Shown: positions 52,952 through 63,000 of the stretch, piece by piece
How the letters are laid out: every line of letters starts with the position of its first letter
Position numbering within the stretch: the first letter of the stretch is position 1
Assembly: GCF_008801815.1 (NCBI RefSeq)
Contig: NZ_VZOX01000005.1
Origin: Edwardsiella anguillarum
GTDB taxonomy: Bacteria; Pseudomonadota; Gammaproteobacteria; Enterobacterales; Enterobacteriaceae
Direction: 5' to 3' (one strand)
Length of the DNA stretch: 64,000 nucleotides
Notes under the pieces: generated by a model
Told to the model about the DNA's origin: nothing
The model's input: only the letters and a program-made list of their open reading frames with translations
Databases searched by the model: none
Made by a program: the position numbers and the translations under genes

Positions 52952-52967
52952 ATGGCAAACGTCACCC
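52952..52967. promoter_or_regulatory. PurR-like operator 1 of purR
   Basis: TGGCAAACGTCACCCT keeps the conserved GCAAACG half and the downstream C-x-T of the PurR consensus. It lies 13 bases after a TATAAT (52934-52939), near the expected transcription start. E. coli purR is autoregulated by two operators in equivalent places. Confidence 0.6.
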
Positions 52968-53025
52968 TATTGCGCAAACGCGCCGGCGCCGAGCCGCGCT
53001 GTCAGGCGTATTTTCCGATGCACGC

Positions 53026-53041
53026 AGGCAAACGATTAACA
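53026..53041. promoter_or_regulatory. PurR-like operator 2 of purR
   Basis: AGGCAAACGATTAACA, 42 bases before the purR start, has an intact GGCAAACG half-site and a weaker right half. Together with operator 1 it mirrors the two-operator layout of E. coli purR. Confidence 0.55.
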
Positions 53042-53082
53042 AAACGGCGACGCAGCGCGTACGCCCAGGAGTCATTTGTTTC

Positions 53083-54108
53083 ATGGCAACGATTAAAGAT
53101 GTGGCAAAGCGCGCAGGCGTATCGACCACCACGGTGTCTCACGTCATCAATAAAACCCGCTTTGTCGCCGACGAGACCAAAGCCGCCGTCTGGGAGGCCA
53201 TTAAAGAACTACACTACTCCCCCAGCGCCGTTGCCCGCAGCCTGAAGGTCAACCACACCAAATCCATCGGCCTGCTGGCGACCTCCAGCGAGGCGCCGTA
53301 CTTTGCCGAGGTCATCGAATCGGTAGAGAATAGCTGCTACAGCCAAGGCTATACCCTGATCCTGTGTAACTCCCACAATAATCTGGAGAAGCAGAAAGCC
53401 TACCTGGCCATGCTGGCGCAGAAACGCGTCGACGGCCTGCTGGTGATGTGCTCCGAATACCCGGAAAACCTGCTGGAGATCCTGGAGGACTACCGCCACA
53501 TCCCGATGGTGGTCATGGACTGGGGAACCCGTCGCAGCGACTTTACCGACGCTATCCAGGACAACGCCTTCGAGGGAGGCTATCTGGCCGGCCGTTACCT
53601 GATCGAGCGTGGCCACCGCGACATTGGCGCCATCACCGGCCCGGTATCGCGCAACACCGGCGGCGGTCGACTGCGCGGCTTCCTCAAGGCGCTGCAGGAG
53701 GCCAATATCACGCCGCAGGAGTCATGGCTGGTCGAAGGCGACTTCGAGCCGGAGTCCGGCTATGCGGCGATGCAAAACATTCTGGCGCAGAAACAGCGTC
53801 CGACGGCGGTGTTTGTCGGCGGCGACATCATGGCGATGGGCGCCATTTGCGCAGCGGATGAGATGGGACTGCGCGTACCGCAGGATATCTCCGTCATCGG
53901 CTACGATAACGTGCGCAACGCCCGCTACTTTACCCCGGCGCTGACCACCATTCATCAGCCCAAGGAGCGCCTTGGCGCCATGGCGTTCGACATGCTGCTC
54001 GATCGCATTACCAGCAAGCGCGAGGACGCCCAAACCATCGAAGTACATCCTAAGCTGGTTGAGCGCCGCTCCGTGGCCGACGGACCGTTCATCGACTACC
54101 GCCGCTAA
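53083..54108 (+). CDS. purR: Purine repressor PurR
   Basis: A LacI-family repressor (341 residues, same as E. coli) that binds hypoxanthine or guanine and represses purine, one-carbon and related genes. The N-terminal helix-turn-helix and hinge are clear (MATIKDVAKRAGVSTTTVSH; YSPSAVARSLKVN), and the ligand domain ends VADGPFIDYRR. Two operator-like sites precede it. The fhs gene in this window carries a strong site for it. Confidence 0.97.
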   Translation: MATIKDVAKRAGVSTTTVSHVINKTRFVADETKAAVWEAIKELHYSPSAVARSLKVNHTKSIGLLATSSEAPYFAEVIESVENSCYSQGYTLILCNSHNNLEKQKAYLAMLAQKRVDGLLVMCSEYPENLLEILEDYRHIPMVVMDWGTRRSDFTDAIQDNAFEGGYLAGRYLIERGHRDIGAITGPVSRNTGGGRLRGFLKALQEANITPQESWLVEGDFEPESGYAAMQNILAQKQRPTAVFVGGDIMAMGAICAADEMGLRVPQDISVIGYDNVRNARYFTPALTTIHQPKERLGAMAFDMLLDRITSKREDAQTIEVHPKLVERRSVADGPFIDYRR

Positions 54109-54112
54109 GCGC

Positions 54113-55735
54113 GTGTCTCGGCTAGTCCTGTTTCCCGCGCTGGTGCTGCTGTCCGGCGCGCTGCCGCTGGCGGCGATGGTCCCGGCAACCCTACTGCCGC
54201 TGACCGGACAGGATGCAGGACAGGCGCTGCAGCGACTGCTGCAGTGGCCCGCGCTCGGTCACAGCCTCGGTCTGTCGCTGTGGATAGCGCTGGGGGCCAG
54301 CGCCGGAGCCCTGCTGCTGGCGCTGGCGCTGGCCGGGTTCACCCTGCGGCGTCAGCGTCAGCATGCGCTGGCGCCGGCGCTGCTGTTGGCGGCCCCCCAC
54401 ATCGCCCTGGCCACCGGCCTGCTGATGCTGCTGGCGCCAACCGGCCTGCTGTGGCGCCTGATGGCGCCGCTGTTTGGCTGGCAGCAGCCGCCCGACCTGC
54501 CGCTTCCCAACGATCCCTACGGCCTGAGCCTCTCGCTGCTCCTGCTGTTAAAAGAGACCCCCTTTTTCTATTTGCTTACCCTGAATCTGGCCGCCCGCTG
54601 CGCGGCGCCGCGGCAGCTGCGTATCGGCGCCGCGCTGGGCTATCCCCCGGCGCAGGGCTGGTGGCGTATCGTGGTTCCGCAGCTGCTGCCGGGGCTACGC
54701 CTGCCCATGTTCTGCGTCCTGGCCTTTGCCCTGTCGGCGCTGGATCTGGCGCAGTTGCTCGGTCCGCAGCGGCCGCTGCTGTTTGCGCAGCTGCTGTGGC
54801 AGTGGATTGCCGACGGTGGGCAGACGGCGCTAGCGGCCCTCGGGGCGCTGCTGCTGATGCTCTTAAACGCGCTGGCGCTGCTGCTCTGGTATGGCATAGA
54901 GCGCCTGTGGGTCGCCGTGGGCCGCCGGCCCCCGCGACGACGCGTCGCCCTCGGCGGGTCAGCGGCCTATGCCGCCTTTTGGCCCCTGGCGCTGGCGCTG
55001 ACCGCTGCGGCCTACCTGATGCTGGTGCTGATTTCGCTGGCCCAGCGCTGGCCCTTTGCGCAACGCTGGCCGCAGCAGTGGCGCTATGACAGCTGGCTGT
55101 ACAGCCTCAGTGACTGGAGCGCCCCGCTGTGGCATACCCTGTGCATCGCGCTGGCGGTCAATCTGCTGGCGCTGATACTGGCGCTCGGCACGCTGGAGTG
55201 GTATGCCCTGAGACGGCGGGCCCCCGGTGCCTGGCTGCTGTTGCCGCTGCTGCTGCCGCAGATGGGGCTGATCTTCGGCCTGCAGTATTTCGCCGCCCGC
55301 AGCCAGCTGCTGGGCAGCTACCCGCTGGTTATCTATGGCCAGCTGTTGTTCGTCACCCCCTACTACCTGCTGACGCTGTCCGGCGCCTGGCTGCGTTTCG
55401 ATACGCGTCAGATCCGGGTAGCGCTGGCGTTAGGTAAGACGCCCTGGCAGGCCTTTTACCGGATTAAGCTGCCGCAGATGCTGCCGGCGCTGCGGCTGAC
55501 GGTGGCCTTTGGCATCGCGGTCAGCGTCGGCATGTATCTGCCGACGCTGGGGCTGGGCGCCGGGCGGCTGCCGACCCTGGCCACGGAAACCGTCGCCTAT
55601 GCCAGCGGCATCGATCGCCGCCTGGCCGCCATCGGCGCCCTGTGGCAAACCCTGCTACCGCTGCCGGCATTTTTGCTGGCGCTGTGGCTGCCGCGGCGCG
55701 GTATACGAGGAGCAACGTCGCATGACCACCCTTAA
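54113..55735 (+). CDS. ynjC: ABC transporter permease YnjC, two fused halves
   Basis: A 540-residue inner-membrane permease made of two joined permease domains. Two EAA-type loops that contact the ATPase are visible, near residue 167 (RIGAALGYPPAQGWWRIVVP) and near 432 (RVALALGKTPWQAFYRIKLP). The start is taken as GTG at 54113, four bases after the purR stop; no ATG fits. It forms a unit with ynjD. In E. coli ynjC sits behind ynjB (the binding protein) at another locus; no ynjB-like gene is present here. The substrate is unknown (an iron- or thiamine-type importer is sometimes suggested). Confidence 0.87.
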   Translation: MSRLVLFPALVLLSGALPLAAMVPATLLPLTGQDAGQALQRLLQWPALGHSLGLSLWIALGASAGALLLALALAGFTLRRQRQHALAPALLLAAPHIALATGLLMLLAPTGLLWRLMAPLFGWQQPPDLPLPNDPYGLSLSLLLLLKETPFFYLLTLNLAARCAAPRQLRIGAALGYPPAQGWWRIVVPQLLPGLRLPMFCVLAFALSALDLAQLLGPQRPLLFAQLLWQWIADGGQTALAALGALLLMLLNALALLLWYGIERLWVAVGRRPPRRRVALGGSAAYAAFWPLALALTAAAYLMLVLISLAQRWPFAQRWPQQWRYDSWLYSLSDWSAPLWHTLCIALAVNLLALILALGTLEWYALRRRAPGAWLLLPLLLPQMGLIFGLQYFAARSQLLGSYPLVIYGQLLFVTPYYLLTLSGAWLRFDTRQIRVALALGKTPWQAFYRIKLPQMLPALRLTVAFGIAVSVGMYLPTLGLGAGRLPTLATETVAYASGIDRRLAAIGALWQTLLPLPAFLLALWLPRRGIRGATSHDHP

Positions 55736-56345
55736 TCTCCGCCAGCTGAGCGTCGAACTGGCCGGGCGTCCCCTGCTGGCACCGTTGACGCTGACGGTCG
55801 CGCCGGGGGAGATCGTCACGCTGATGGGCCCCAGCGGCTGCGGCAAATCCACCCTGCTGGCCGGGATCGGCGGCCATCTGCAGCCGCCGCTGGTCGCCCG
55901 CGGCGAAGTCTGGCTGGATCGGCGCAGCCTGAGCCGCGTGCCGCCCTGGCGGCGCGGGATCGGGCTGCTGTTTCAGGATGATGTTCTGTTCCCACACCTG
56001 ACTGTGGCGCAGAATCTGCGTTTTGCCCTGCCGCCGGGGGTATCGGATGAGGCGGTGACGCGCGCGCTGCAGCAGGCGGAGCTGGCCGGACGGGGCGCCA
56101 GCTATCCCGCCGCCCTCTCAGGGGGGCAGCGCGCGCGCATCAGCGTACTGCGCACGCTGCTGGCCGCGCCCTCGGCCCTGCTGCTCGATGAGCCCTTCTC
56201 CCGCCTGGACGCCCCGCTGCGCCGCCGTTTTCGCCGCTGGGTCTACGGGCAGATCGCCGAACGCGCCATTCCCGCGATCCTAGTCACCCACGATCGCGCC
56301 GACGTTCCGCCCGACGGACGGATCGTCACGCTGGCTGCGGCATAA
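55722..56345 (+). CDS. ynjD: ABC transporter ATPase YnjD
   Basis: The 207-residue ATPase for YnjC. Walker A is GPSGCGKST (near 38-46), the signature LSGGQ (near 129), Walker B ALLLDEP and the H-loop VTHD. It is short for an importer ATPase and lacks a C-terminal regulatory domain, as in E. coli YnjD (217). Its ATG at 55722 overlaps the end of ynjC by 14 bases, indicating coupling. Its 3' end overlaps the convergent punR by 20 bases. Confidence 0.9.
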   Translation: MTTLNLRQLSVELAGRPLLAPLTLTVAPGEIVTLMGPSGCGKSTLLAGIGGHLQPPLVARGEVWLDRRSLSRVPPWRRGIGLLFQDDVLFPHLTVAQNLRFALPPGVSDEAVTRALQQAELAGRGASYPAALSGGQRARISVLRTLLAAPSALLLDEPFSRLDAPLRRRFRRWVYGQIAERAIPAILVTHDRADVPPDGRIVTLAAA

Positions 56346-57240
56346 GCCACTCCTGATTCATGGTACGGGTATCGCCCAGATACTCCAGCAGCCACTCAAG
56401 GGCCGGCGAACGGCTGTGATCCTGCCAGGTCACACAGCAGGCGCTGTCGGGAAACGACTGGCACAGGCGCAGCGCATGCAGGCGCCCGGCGGCAATTAGC
56501 GGCTCGGCGGCGTGGGCCGGCATCAGGCCGACGCACAGCCCGGCCTCCAGACAGTCGATGGCGCACGGCCAGTCCGGCGCCACCAAGCGCCGCTGGTTAT
56601 CGAGCAGCCAGGTATCCCGCTTGGGCAACGTCCGTGAGGTATCCTCGATGCTCAGCGCCGGAAAAGGGCGCAGGCGGTCGTCGTCCACCTCGCCGTCAAA
56701 CGCGGCCAGCGGGTGGTCGGGGCTGACCACGCAGCGCCAGCGCAGAAAGCCCATATCGCGGAAGGCGTAGCGCCCGCCGGCGGGTACCGCCCGCGTCGCG
56801 CCGATCGCCACCTCAACCCGCCCGTTGATCAGCGCGTCCCACACGCCGTTGAACACCTCGCTGTGGATCATCAGCTCCATATCGGGGAAGTGACGGTAAA
56901 AGTCCACTACTAGCTGCTGGCAACGCTGCGGACGGACGATGCGATCCACCGCGACATGGAACTGACCGCGCCAGCCGTTGGCGACCTGCTGACACTGGCG
57001 CCGAGTGGCATTCATTTTTTTGATAATACTGCGGGCCTCATCGACAAAAAACGCCCCGGCCTCGGTCAACTCAACGTCACGGTGACGTCGTTCAAACAGC
57101 GGTACCGCCAGCCAGTTCTCCAGCTGACGTACGGTATAGCTAACGGCAGAGGGCACCCTATGCAGCTCCTGCGCCGCCGCGCTGAAGCTCCCGGTGCGGG
57201 CAACCGCATCCACCACCTCCAGCGAATATTCTGACCACAT
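56326..57240 (-). CDS. punR: LysR-type purine-nucleoside regulator PunR
   Basis: A 304-residue LysR activator, PunR (YdhB) in E. coli, which switches on the divergent transporter gene punC. The N-terminal helix-turn-helix (TGSFSAAAQELHRVPSAVSYTV) and the co-inducer domain (GATRAVPAGGRYAFRDMGFL, ISxGLCxGxxP-like LEAGLCVGLMP) match. The 139-base gap to punC should hold its binding site. Its tail overlaps ynjD on the other strand. Confidence 0.93.
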   Translation of the reverse strand: MWSEYSLEVVDAVARTGSFSAAAQELHRVPSAVSYTVRQLENWLAVPLFERRHRDVELTEAGAFFVDEARSIIKKMNATRRQCQQVANGWRGQFHVAVDRIVRPQRCQQLVVDFYRHFPDMELMIHSEVFNGVWDALINGRVEVAIGATRAVPAGGRYAFRDMGFLRWRCVVSPDHPLAAFDGEVDDDRLRPFPALSIEDTSRTLPKRDTWLLDNQRRLVAPDWPCAIDCLEAGLCVGLMPAHAAEPLIAAGRLHALRLCQSFPDSACCVTWQDHSRSPALEWLLEYLGDTRTMNQEWLMPQPA

Positions 57241-57379
57241 GTTCAGCCCCTCAATATTATGCTTTCAAAAATTTTCATCCATCATGCCAAATAATAGCGT
57301 TTCACAACGCTGACGTCAGCCCATAAACTCTCACCCGTCACATTCTCCGCCTGCAACATATTCATAACGAGTCAAAATA

Positions 57380-58594
57380 ATGAGAAGTAAATCAGGTTTT
57401 ATGATCTATCTGGCTGGCCTCAGTATGCTGGGGTACCTGGCCACCGATATGTATCTGCCCGCCTTTGGCGCCATGCGCCACGACCTGGGCGCCTCCGCTG
57501 GCGCCATCAGCGCCAGCCTGAGCATCTTTCTGGCCGGCTTTGCCTTTGCGCAGCTGCTGTGGGGACCGCTCTCCGATCGCATCGGACGCAAACCGGTTCT
57601 GCTGTTAGGGCTGGGCATGTTCGCCCTGGCCTGCCTGGGGATGCTGTGGGTCGGCAATACCACCCAGCTGCTGATCCTGCGCTTCGTGCAGGCCGTCGGG
57701 GTCTGCTCCGCGGCGGTCACCTGGCAGGCTTTGGTTATCGATCGCTACAGCAAAGGGGTCGCCAACCGCGTCTTCGCCACGGTCATGCCGCTGGTCGCCC
57801 TGTCGCCGGCGCTGGCGCCGCTGCTCGGCGCCTGGCTGCTCAACCACTTTGAATGGCAGGCTATCTTCGCCGTGCTGTTCGCCATCACTCTGCTGCTGAT
57901 GATCCCGACCCTGTGTCTGCAGGAGCACCGGGCGGCGGCTAACCGTCAGGCGCCGCGCATCGGTTTCCTGCGCCTGATGCGCTCTAATGTCTTCAGCGGC
58001 AACGTGCTGATCTACGCCGCCTGCTCCGCCGGCTTCTTCGCCTGGCTGACCGGCTCGCCGTTTATTCTGGGCGAGATGGGCTATAGCCCGAACGATATCG
58101 GCCTGAGCTATGTACCGCAGACCATCGCCTTCCTGCTGGGCGGATACGGCTGCCGGGCGCTGCTGAGCCGCATCGGCGGTACCCTGCTGCTGCCGTGGCT
58201 GCTGGTGATCTACTCGCTGAGCATGCTGGCGATGCTGGTGATGGCCCTCAGCTACCAGCCCGGCCTGCTAGCGCTGCTGGTCCCGTTCTGCGTCATGGCG
58301 ATGATGAACGGCGCTATCTATCCTATCGTGGTGGCCAGCGCCCTGACGCCCTTCCCGAACAACAGCGGCAAAGCGGCGGCGCTGCAGAACACGCTGCAGC
58401 TGGGCGTCTGCTTCCTGGCCAGCCTGCTGGTGTCGGCGCTGATCCACATGCCGCTGCTGGCGACCTCCGCCATCATGGCCGGCACCATTCCGCTGGTTGC
58501 GCTGGGGTATTGGCTTAAAAGTGACAGCGTCACAACTATGCTGGAAAAACGCCGCGAACAGCAGCGCGGTCAGCACGCCCTCTCCCGCCGCTGA
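57380..58594 (+). CDS. punC: Purine nucleoside transporter PunC (MFS)
   Basis: A 12-TM major facilitator of 404 residues. In E. coli PunC (YdhC) imports purine nucleosides such as adenosine under PunR. Motif A is seen (GPLSDRIGRKPVLL), and the blocks RFVQAVGVCSAAVTWQALV and YAACSAGFFAWLTGSPFIL match the E. coli protein. It is paired divergently with punR. Together with add it supports use of external purine nucleosides. Confidence 0.93.
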   Translation: MRSKSGFMIYLAGLSMLGYLATDMYLPAFGAMRHDLGASAGAISASLSIFLAGFAFAQLLWGPLSDRIGRKPVLLLGLGMFALACLGMLWVGNTTQLLILRFVQAVGVCSAAVTWQALVIDRYSKGVANRVFATVMPLVALSPALAPLLGAWLLNHFEWQAIFAVLFAITLLLMIPTLCLQEHRAAANRQAPRIGFLRLMRSNVFSGNVLIYAACSAGFFAWLTGSPFILGEMGYSPNDIGLSYVPQTIAFLLGGYGCRALLSRIGGTLLLPWLLVIYSLSMLAMLVMALSYQPGLLALLVPFCVMAMMNGAIYPIVVASALTPFPNNSGKAAALQNTLQLGVCFLASLLVSALIHMPLLATSAIMAGTIPLVALGYWLKSDSVTTMLEKRREQQRGQHALSRR

Positions 58595-58803
58595 TTTCCA
58601 CGCCGACGCGCTGGGTCTCCCGGCGCGTCTGGCAATGTCTCCTCCCCGCCTTGAGCCTCTTTTCCCTCCGGCCTATACTGAACAGAATGTGACCAGCCTT
58701 GCGTTTTACGCAGCAGGCCGTGGACAGCAACAGCCCTCCGCTCGCTGAAAAGCCGGCGACGCCATCAGGCTGACCGTCCATCCGATTTGGCGAGGGAGCA
58801 ACG

Positions 58804-59955
58804 ATGAGCGCATCATGTGTAGAAGAGATCAGCGAACAGAATGACACCTGGCAACGCATCGCCAGCGAGATGCTGGGCCGGGCCGGGATCACACTCAACG
58901 GTGAGCGGCCCTATGATATCCAGGTTATCCATCCGCATTTTTACCGCCGTGTACTGCAGCAGGGGTCGCTGGGGCTCGGCGAAAGCTATATGGATGGCTG
59001 GTGGCAATGCGAACGACTAGATATCTTCTTTCATAAGGTATTGCGCGCCGGCTTGGAGCGTCAGCTACCGCACCATTGGCGCGACACCCTGCGCGTCGCC
59101 GGCGCCCGCCTGACCAACCTGCAGTCTCGCCGCCGCGCCTGGACGGTGGGGCGCGAACACTACGATCTGGGCAACGACCTCTTCAGCCAGATGCTTGATC
59201 CCGAGATGCAGTACTCCTGCGCCTATTGGAAGCAGGCCGAGAGCCTGGAGCAGGCACAGCGGGATAAGCTGCGTTTGATCTGTGAGAAACTTCAGCTGCG
59301 TCCCGGCATGGCCCTGCTGGACATCGGCTGTGGCTGGGGGGGGCTGGCCGCCTACGCCGCCCGCCACTACGGGGTGCGGGTCGATGGGGTGACCATCTCG
59401 GCCGAACAGCAGAAGCTGGCCGCCGCACGCTGCCACGGGTTGGATGTACGCATCCTGTTGCAGGACTACCGCGATCTGAACGCGCGCTACGATCGTATCG
59501 TCTCCGTCGGCATGTTCGAACACGTCGGACCAAAGAACTATGCCACCTATTTCGCCGTCGCACGGCGCAATCTCAAGGATGACGGGCTGTTCCTGCTGCA
59601 TACCATCGGCGCCAACCGCACCACGCCGGATGTCGACCCCTGGATCAATAAGTATATCTTCCCCAACGGCTGTCTCCCCTCGCTACGCCACATCGCCCGG
59701 GCCAGTGAGCCGCTCTTTGTGATGGAGGACTGGCATAACATCGGCGCCGACTACGACCGTACCTTGATGGCCTGGCAACAGCGCTTCCTCGCTGCCTGGC
59801 CGGCGCTGCAGCAACGCTACTCCGAACGCTTCTTCCGCATGTTCAACTACTATCTGTGTGCCTGCGCCGGGGCGTTCCGCGCTCGCGATATCCAACTCTG
59901 GCAGGTTCTGTTCTCCCCACAGGGGATCGCTGGAGGAATACGCGCCGCGCGCTAG
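58804..59955 (+). CDS. cfa: Cyclopropane-fatty-acyl-phospholipid synthase
   Basis: Adds a methylene group from S-adenosylmethionine to unsaturated acyl chains in membrane phospholipids, raising acid and stress tolerance. The 383 residues hold the N-terminal lipid-binding domain (GLGESYMDGWW) and the SAM motif LDIGCGWGGLAAYAA, then the active-site blocks SVGMFEHVGPKNY and HTIGANR. It follows punC as in E. coli. The stationary-phase promoter is not resolved. Confidence 0.96.
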   Translation: MSASCVEEISEQNDTWQRIASEMLGRAGITLNGERPYDIQVIHPHFYRRVLQQGSLGLGESYMDGWWQCERLDIFFHKVLRAGLERQLPHHWRDTLRVAGARLTNLQSRRRAWTVGREHYDLGNDLFSQMLDPEMQYSCAYWKQAESLEQAQRDKLRLICEKLQLRPGMALLDIGCGWGGLAAYAARHYGVRVDGVTISAEQQKLAAARCHGLDVRILLQDYRDLNARYDRIVSVGMFEHVGPKNYATYFAVARRNLKDDGLFLLHTIGANRTTPDVDPWINKYIFPNGCLPSLRHIARASEPLFVMEDWHNIGADYDRTLMAWQQRFLAAWPALQQRYSERFFRMFNYYLCACAGAFRARDIQLWQVLFSPQGIAGGIRAAR

Positions 59956-59973
59956 GGAAAGGGATGCGCCAAG

Positions 59974-60007
59974 CGGGCGGCATGCTCAAGGCGTGCCGCC
60001 CGTTTTT
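59974..60007. terminator. Terminator between cfa and cusA
   Basis: Nine-base-pair stem CGGGCGGCA/TGCCGCCCG, 11-base loop, then five T; it directly precedes the convergent end of cusA. Confidence 0.88.
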
Positions 60008-63000
60008 CTACGCTGAAGTGTCCGTCCGGCGCGTAGCTCGGCGTTGGCGATGCAGCCAGATCAGCTTATAGGCCGCCGGGATGATAAACAGCGACAGCAG
60101 CGGCGCAGTGATCATCCCGCCGATCATCGGTGCGGCGATGCGGCTCATCACCTCCGAGCCGGCGCCCGTTCCCCACAGAATCGGCAGCAGACCGGCGATG
60201 ATCACCGCCACGGTCATCGCCTTGGGGCGCACCCGCAGCACCGCGCCGTGATACAGCGCCTCATCCAGCGCGGCCGGGGTAAAGCGCTCAGCGTGGCTCA
60301 GCGCCGGATCCTGCTCGATGGCCTGGCGCAGGTACATCAGCATCACCACGCCAAACTCGGCGGCCACGCCGGCCAGGGCGATAAAGCCGGTGCCGGTGGC
60401 GACCGACAGATGGAACCCCTGCCAGTAGAGAAACCAGATGCCACCCACCAGGGCGAAGGGCAGACTCATCAGGATCAGCAGCGCCTCTTCTACTCGCCGG
60501 AAGGCCAGGTAGAGCAGCACGAAGATGATCACCAGCGTCATCGGCACCATCAGCATCAGCTTGCGGTTGGCATGCTCCAGCAGCTCGAACTGGCCGGAGA
60601 AGCTGACGCTGGTGCCCGGCGCCAGGGTGACCTCGCGCTGGATCGCCGTCTTCAGATCTTCGACCACCGACACCATATCGCGCCCGCGGGCATCGATATA
60701 GATCCAGCTGGCCGGGCGCGCATTCTCCGTCTTCAGCATCGATGGCCCAGAGACCACGCGCACCTCGGCCACATCGCCCAGGGTGATCTGTTGATTGAGC
60801 GGCGTCAGGATCGGCAGCCGGCGCAGCGCCTCGGGCGAATCCCGCCAGCTCTGGGGATAGCGCAGCGCAATCGGATAGCGCGCTACCCCTTCGACGGTCT
60901 CCCCCACCATCGCCCCGCCGATGGCCGATGAGACGAACAGCTGCACATCGGCGACCGTCATCCCGTAGCGGGCGGCCCGCTGGCGCTGGATCTGAATATC
61001 GAGGTAGCGCCCCCCCTCCAGGCGCTCCGCCAGCGCCGAAACCACCCCGGGTACCCCCTTAGCCACCGCCTCAATACGCTGGGCCGTGACGTCGATGTCG
61101 CCCAGCACGGTACCCGACACCTTGATGCCGATCGGGCTCTTGATGCCGGTCGAGAGCATGTCGATACGGTTGCGGATCGGCGGAACCCACAGGTTAGCCA
61201 GCCCCGGCAGACGCACCGTGGCGTCGAGTTCGGCGATGATCTTGTCCATCGTCATTCCCGGACGCCACTGATCCTGCGGCTTCAGCTGAATGGTGGTCTC
61301 GATCATCTCCAGCGGCGCCGAGTCGGTCGCGCTCTCCGCCTTCCCGCTCTTACCAAAGACGCTGGCCACCTCCGGCACCTGCCTGATCAGTTTGTCCGTG
61401 GTCTGTAGCAGCTGCGCCGCCTGAGCCGGCGAAATCCCCGGCAGCGTCGAGGGCATGTACAGCAGATCGCCCTCGTTGATGTTCGGCAAAAACTCGCCGC
61501 CGAGGCGCTCCAACGGCCAGATCACCGTCACTATCGACAGCGCCGCCGCCAGCAGGGTGAGCCGCGGCCAGCGCAGCACGGCGAGCAACAGCGGATGATA
61601 GATCCTGATCAGAAAACGATTCAGGGGATTGCGGCTCTCCGGCGGGATGTCGCCCCGGATCCAGAACCCCATCAGGATCGGAATGACGACGATCGCCAGC
61701 GCCGCCGCGCCGGCCATGGCATAGGTCTTGGTGAAGGCCAGCGGGCCGAACAGCCGCCCCTCCTGCCCTTCCAGAGTGAAGATCGGGATGAAGGAGAGCG
61801 TGATGATCAGCAGGCTGATAAACAGCGCCGGCCCCACCTCGACCGCGGCATCCGTGATCACCCGCCAGCGCGTCGCGTTGTCGATAGGGCTGTCGGGATG
61901 ACGATGCGCCCACTCCTCCAGGCGCTTATGGGCGTTCTCGATCATCACGATCGCCGCATCGACCATCGCCCCCACCGCAATGGCGATCCCCCCCAGCGAC
62001 ATGATATTGGCGTTCAGCCCCTGGTAGCGCATGATGATAAAGGCGATGCACAGCCCCAGCGGCAGGGAGACGATAGCCACCAGCGCCGAGCGCACATGCC
62101 ACAGGAACAGGGCACAGACCAGCGCCACCACGATAAACTCCTCGATAAGCTTGGCGCTAAGGTTGTCGATGGCCCGATCGATCAGCTGGCTGCGGTCATA
62201 GGTTGTCACCACCTCCACCCCCGGCGGCAGACTGCCCTGCAGCGCGGCCAGCTTCGCCTTCACCGCCGAGATCACCTGGCGCGCGTTCTCGCCCGAGCGC
62301 AGGATCACCACCCCGCCGGCCACCTCGCCCTCGCCGTTCAGCTCGGCGATCCCCCTGCGCATCTCCGGCCCGATCTGGACCCGCGCGACGTCCTGCAGAT
62401 AGACCGGTACGCCATCCTGGCCGCTCTTCAGAACGATGTGGTTAAAATCGTCGAGGGTGCGCAGATAGCCGCTGGCGCGCACCATATACTCCGCCTCGGC
62501 CAGCTCCAGCGACGCGCCGCCCGCCTCCTGATTGGATGCCCCGACGGCCTGCTTCACCGCCGCCAGGCTGATGCCATACTGCGCCAGCTTCAGCGGATCG
62601 ACCTGGATCTGATACTGCTTCACCACCCCGCCGACCGAGGCAACCTCGGCGACGTTGGGGATGGTCTTCAGCTCATACTTCAGGAACCAGTCCTGCAGCG
62701 AGCGCAGCTCGGCCAGGTCGTGTCGCCCGCTCTTATCCAGCAGCGCATACTCGAAGATCCAGCCGACCCCGGTGGCATCGGGGCCGATCTCCGCGCTGAC
62801 GCCCGCCGGCAGCTTACCCTGCACCTGATTCAGGTACTCCAGTACCCGCGAGCGCGCCCAATAGAGGTCGGTGCCATCGGCGAAGATCACATAGACGTAG
62901 GAGGTGCCGAACTGGGAGAAGCCGCGCACCGTCTTGGCCCCCGGCACCGACAGCATGGTGGTGGTCAATGGATAGGTGACCTGATCCTCCACCAGCTGCG

